Source of the DNA: JAYSRU01 sp043720875
GTDB taxonomy: Bacteria; Bacteroidota; Bacteroidia; Flavobacteriales_D; Crocinitomicaceae
Direction of reading: 5' to 3'
Length of the DNA stretch: 16,853 bases
Assembly (NCBI GenBank): GCA_043720875.1
Contig: JAYSRU010000070.1
Coordinates: 1-16,853 of the forward strand
The notes below the pieces were generated by a model, which ran no database searches, had not been told where the DNA came from, and was given only the letters and a program-made list of their open reading frames with translations. Shown one piece after another: positions 16,088-16,853 of the stretch; the stretch's first letter is position 1, and every line of letters begins with the position of its first letter. Made by a program: the position numbers and the translations under genes.

Positions 16088-16853
16088 TTACCATTTACCA
16101 ACAGCTTTTTTATATTCTAAATTAGCCTTTAATGCATCGAAACAGGCTTGGTCGTACGCAGTGTTTAATAGCGCAAACTCACTTTCAATTGTTTTCAAAT
16201 CTGCGCTTGTTGCTGTTCCTAATTCAATTTGAGCTTTTACACTTTCAAAGCGCGATCTATTGGCTGAAAGTTCCATTTCTCTTAATGTAATTTGCATTTT
16301 AGAAAGAGCTAAATTGCTAATAGCTTCATTTTGTAGTGCCATCGCATTGCGCTCTAATTCAGCCAATTGCAATTTACCTTGTTCAACTTCTAAGGCTACA
16401 ATCTTTGTACTGTATTTCTTTTGAAATCCATCAAATAAGGGCATTTTCAAATCTATACCTACATAAGAGTATGGAAACCATGGTTGGTTCGATAAAAAAT
16501 CAAATTTGTCTCGAAATGCTTGGGTTGCAAGTCTAGCCGTAAAATTAACTGTTGGCAAATAGCCATAAATCTTACTATCGAGTATCTTTTGTTTTTCGGC
16601 TATTTTTTGCTGTTGAATTTGGTAATCAGCTCTAGCACTAGTTTCGGTTGTTTCGGCAAGTAATGTGGATTTTTTGACTTCCATATACAGCTCAGTGGTT
16701 ACAAGCGATTTGTCTAGTTTACCTGTATATTTTTCTAATTTGATTTTAATGTTTTCTTGTTCGGTCAAAGAAATTTCTTGCGCATAATTGGATATGCTAA
16801 GATCTAACAAAGCTTGAGTTACTTCATTTTTCGTTGCTGTTCCTCTCGCATTA
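16088..16853 (-). CDS. TolC family outer-membrane efflux protein, C-terminal part (5' end outside window)
   Basis: The frame is open from the right edge to TAA at 16088-16090, so 255 codons of the C-terminal part are visible. TolC-family features are the paired helical repeats. One ends 'GTATKNEVTQALLDLSIS' at the edge; the second, 'ELGTATSADLKTIESEF', is its counterpart, and 'ANLEYKKAVGKW' is the usual ending. Between them are the beta-strand/tip elements 'YGYLPTVNFTA' and 'VGIDLKMPLFDGF'. Such proteins are outer-membrane channels for tripartite efflux pumps or type I secretion, working with a membrane-fusion protein and an inner-membrane pump, neither of which is in view. A TTG at 16810 could be read as a start, but the frame continues through family-like sequence to the edge, so the gene begins further right. 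It is separated by 127 bases from the phosphatase gene. Confidence 0.92.
   Translation of the reverse strand, partial: NARGTATKNEVTQALLDLSISNYAQEISLTEQENIKIKLEKYTGKLDKSLVTTELYMEVKKSTLLAETTETSARADYQIQQQKIAEKQKILDSKIYGYLPTVNFTARLATQAFRDKFDFLSNQPWFPYSYVGIDLKMPLFDGFQKKYSTKIVALEVEQGKLQLAELERNAMALQNEAISNLALSKMQITLREMELSANRSRFESVKAQIELGTATSADLKTIESEFALLNTAYDQACFDALKANLEYKKAVGKW

Noticed and set aside
16088..16810. TTG at 16810 as the start of the TolC-family gene
   Set aside because: The frame stays open to the window edge and the upstream residues (GTATKNEVTQALLDL) fit the TolC repeat, so the gene is truncated by the window.

Overview
The window looks like a chromosomal segment from a low-GC Bacteroidota bacterium, most likely Flavobacteriales or a close relative. 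Three things point there: a C-terminal type IX secretion (T9SS) sorting domain, secreted proteins of kinds typical of this phylum, and promoter-like TAnnTTTG -7 elements in place of Shine-Dalgarno-rich leaders. No RNA gene, CRISPR array, insertion sequence or integrase is visible. No stretch over 300 bases lacks a gene. The two longest gaps are 4489-4658 and 9697-9885, and both are annotated.

Minus-strand block 1-4488 is four co-directional genes. A TIM-barrel nitronate monooxygenase/FabK-type flavoprotein comes first, followed by two M16 (pitrilysin-type) peptidase subunits, one with the zinc site and one without. All three are joined by 4-base ATGA overlaps. A large secreted surface protein of the 'ASHI-GGEITW' type follows and runs off the left edge.

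Plus-strand block 4659-9696 is an AT-rich cassette of four tightly packed exported proteins: a secreted tail-fibre-like protein, a 906-residue T9SS-exported alpha/beta hydrolase, a lipoprotein and a second exported alpha/beta hydrolase. The first gene carries an in-frame run of ten G inside its signal-peptide codons. Loss or gain of one G gives a stop codon within about a dozen codons. I read this as a candidate phase-variation switch for the operon; it is the most interesting feature here. A 38-codon signal-peptide ORF at 9743-9859 may be the stump of a lost secreted gene.

Plus-strand block 9886-12170 is metabolic: a PLP-dependent cystathionine gamma-synthase/lyase, a benzil-reductase-like short-chain dehydrogenase and a small SEC-C/YchJ-family protein. 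It ends against the convergent uvrC, the two stop codons sharing one TTAA.

Minus-strand block 12167-16853 contains a truncated TolC-family efflux protein, a membrane TPR sensor with a SpoIIE/PP2C phosphatase output, and uvrC, which overlaps the phosphatase gene by four bases with a GTG start.
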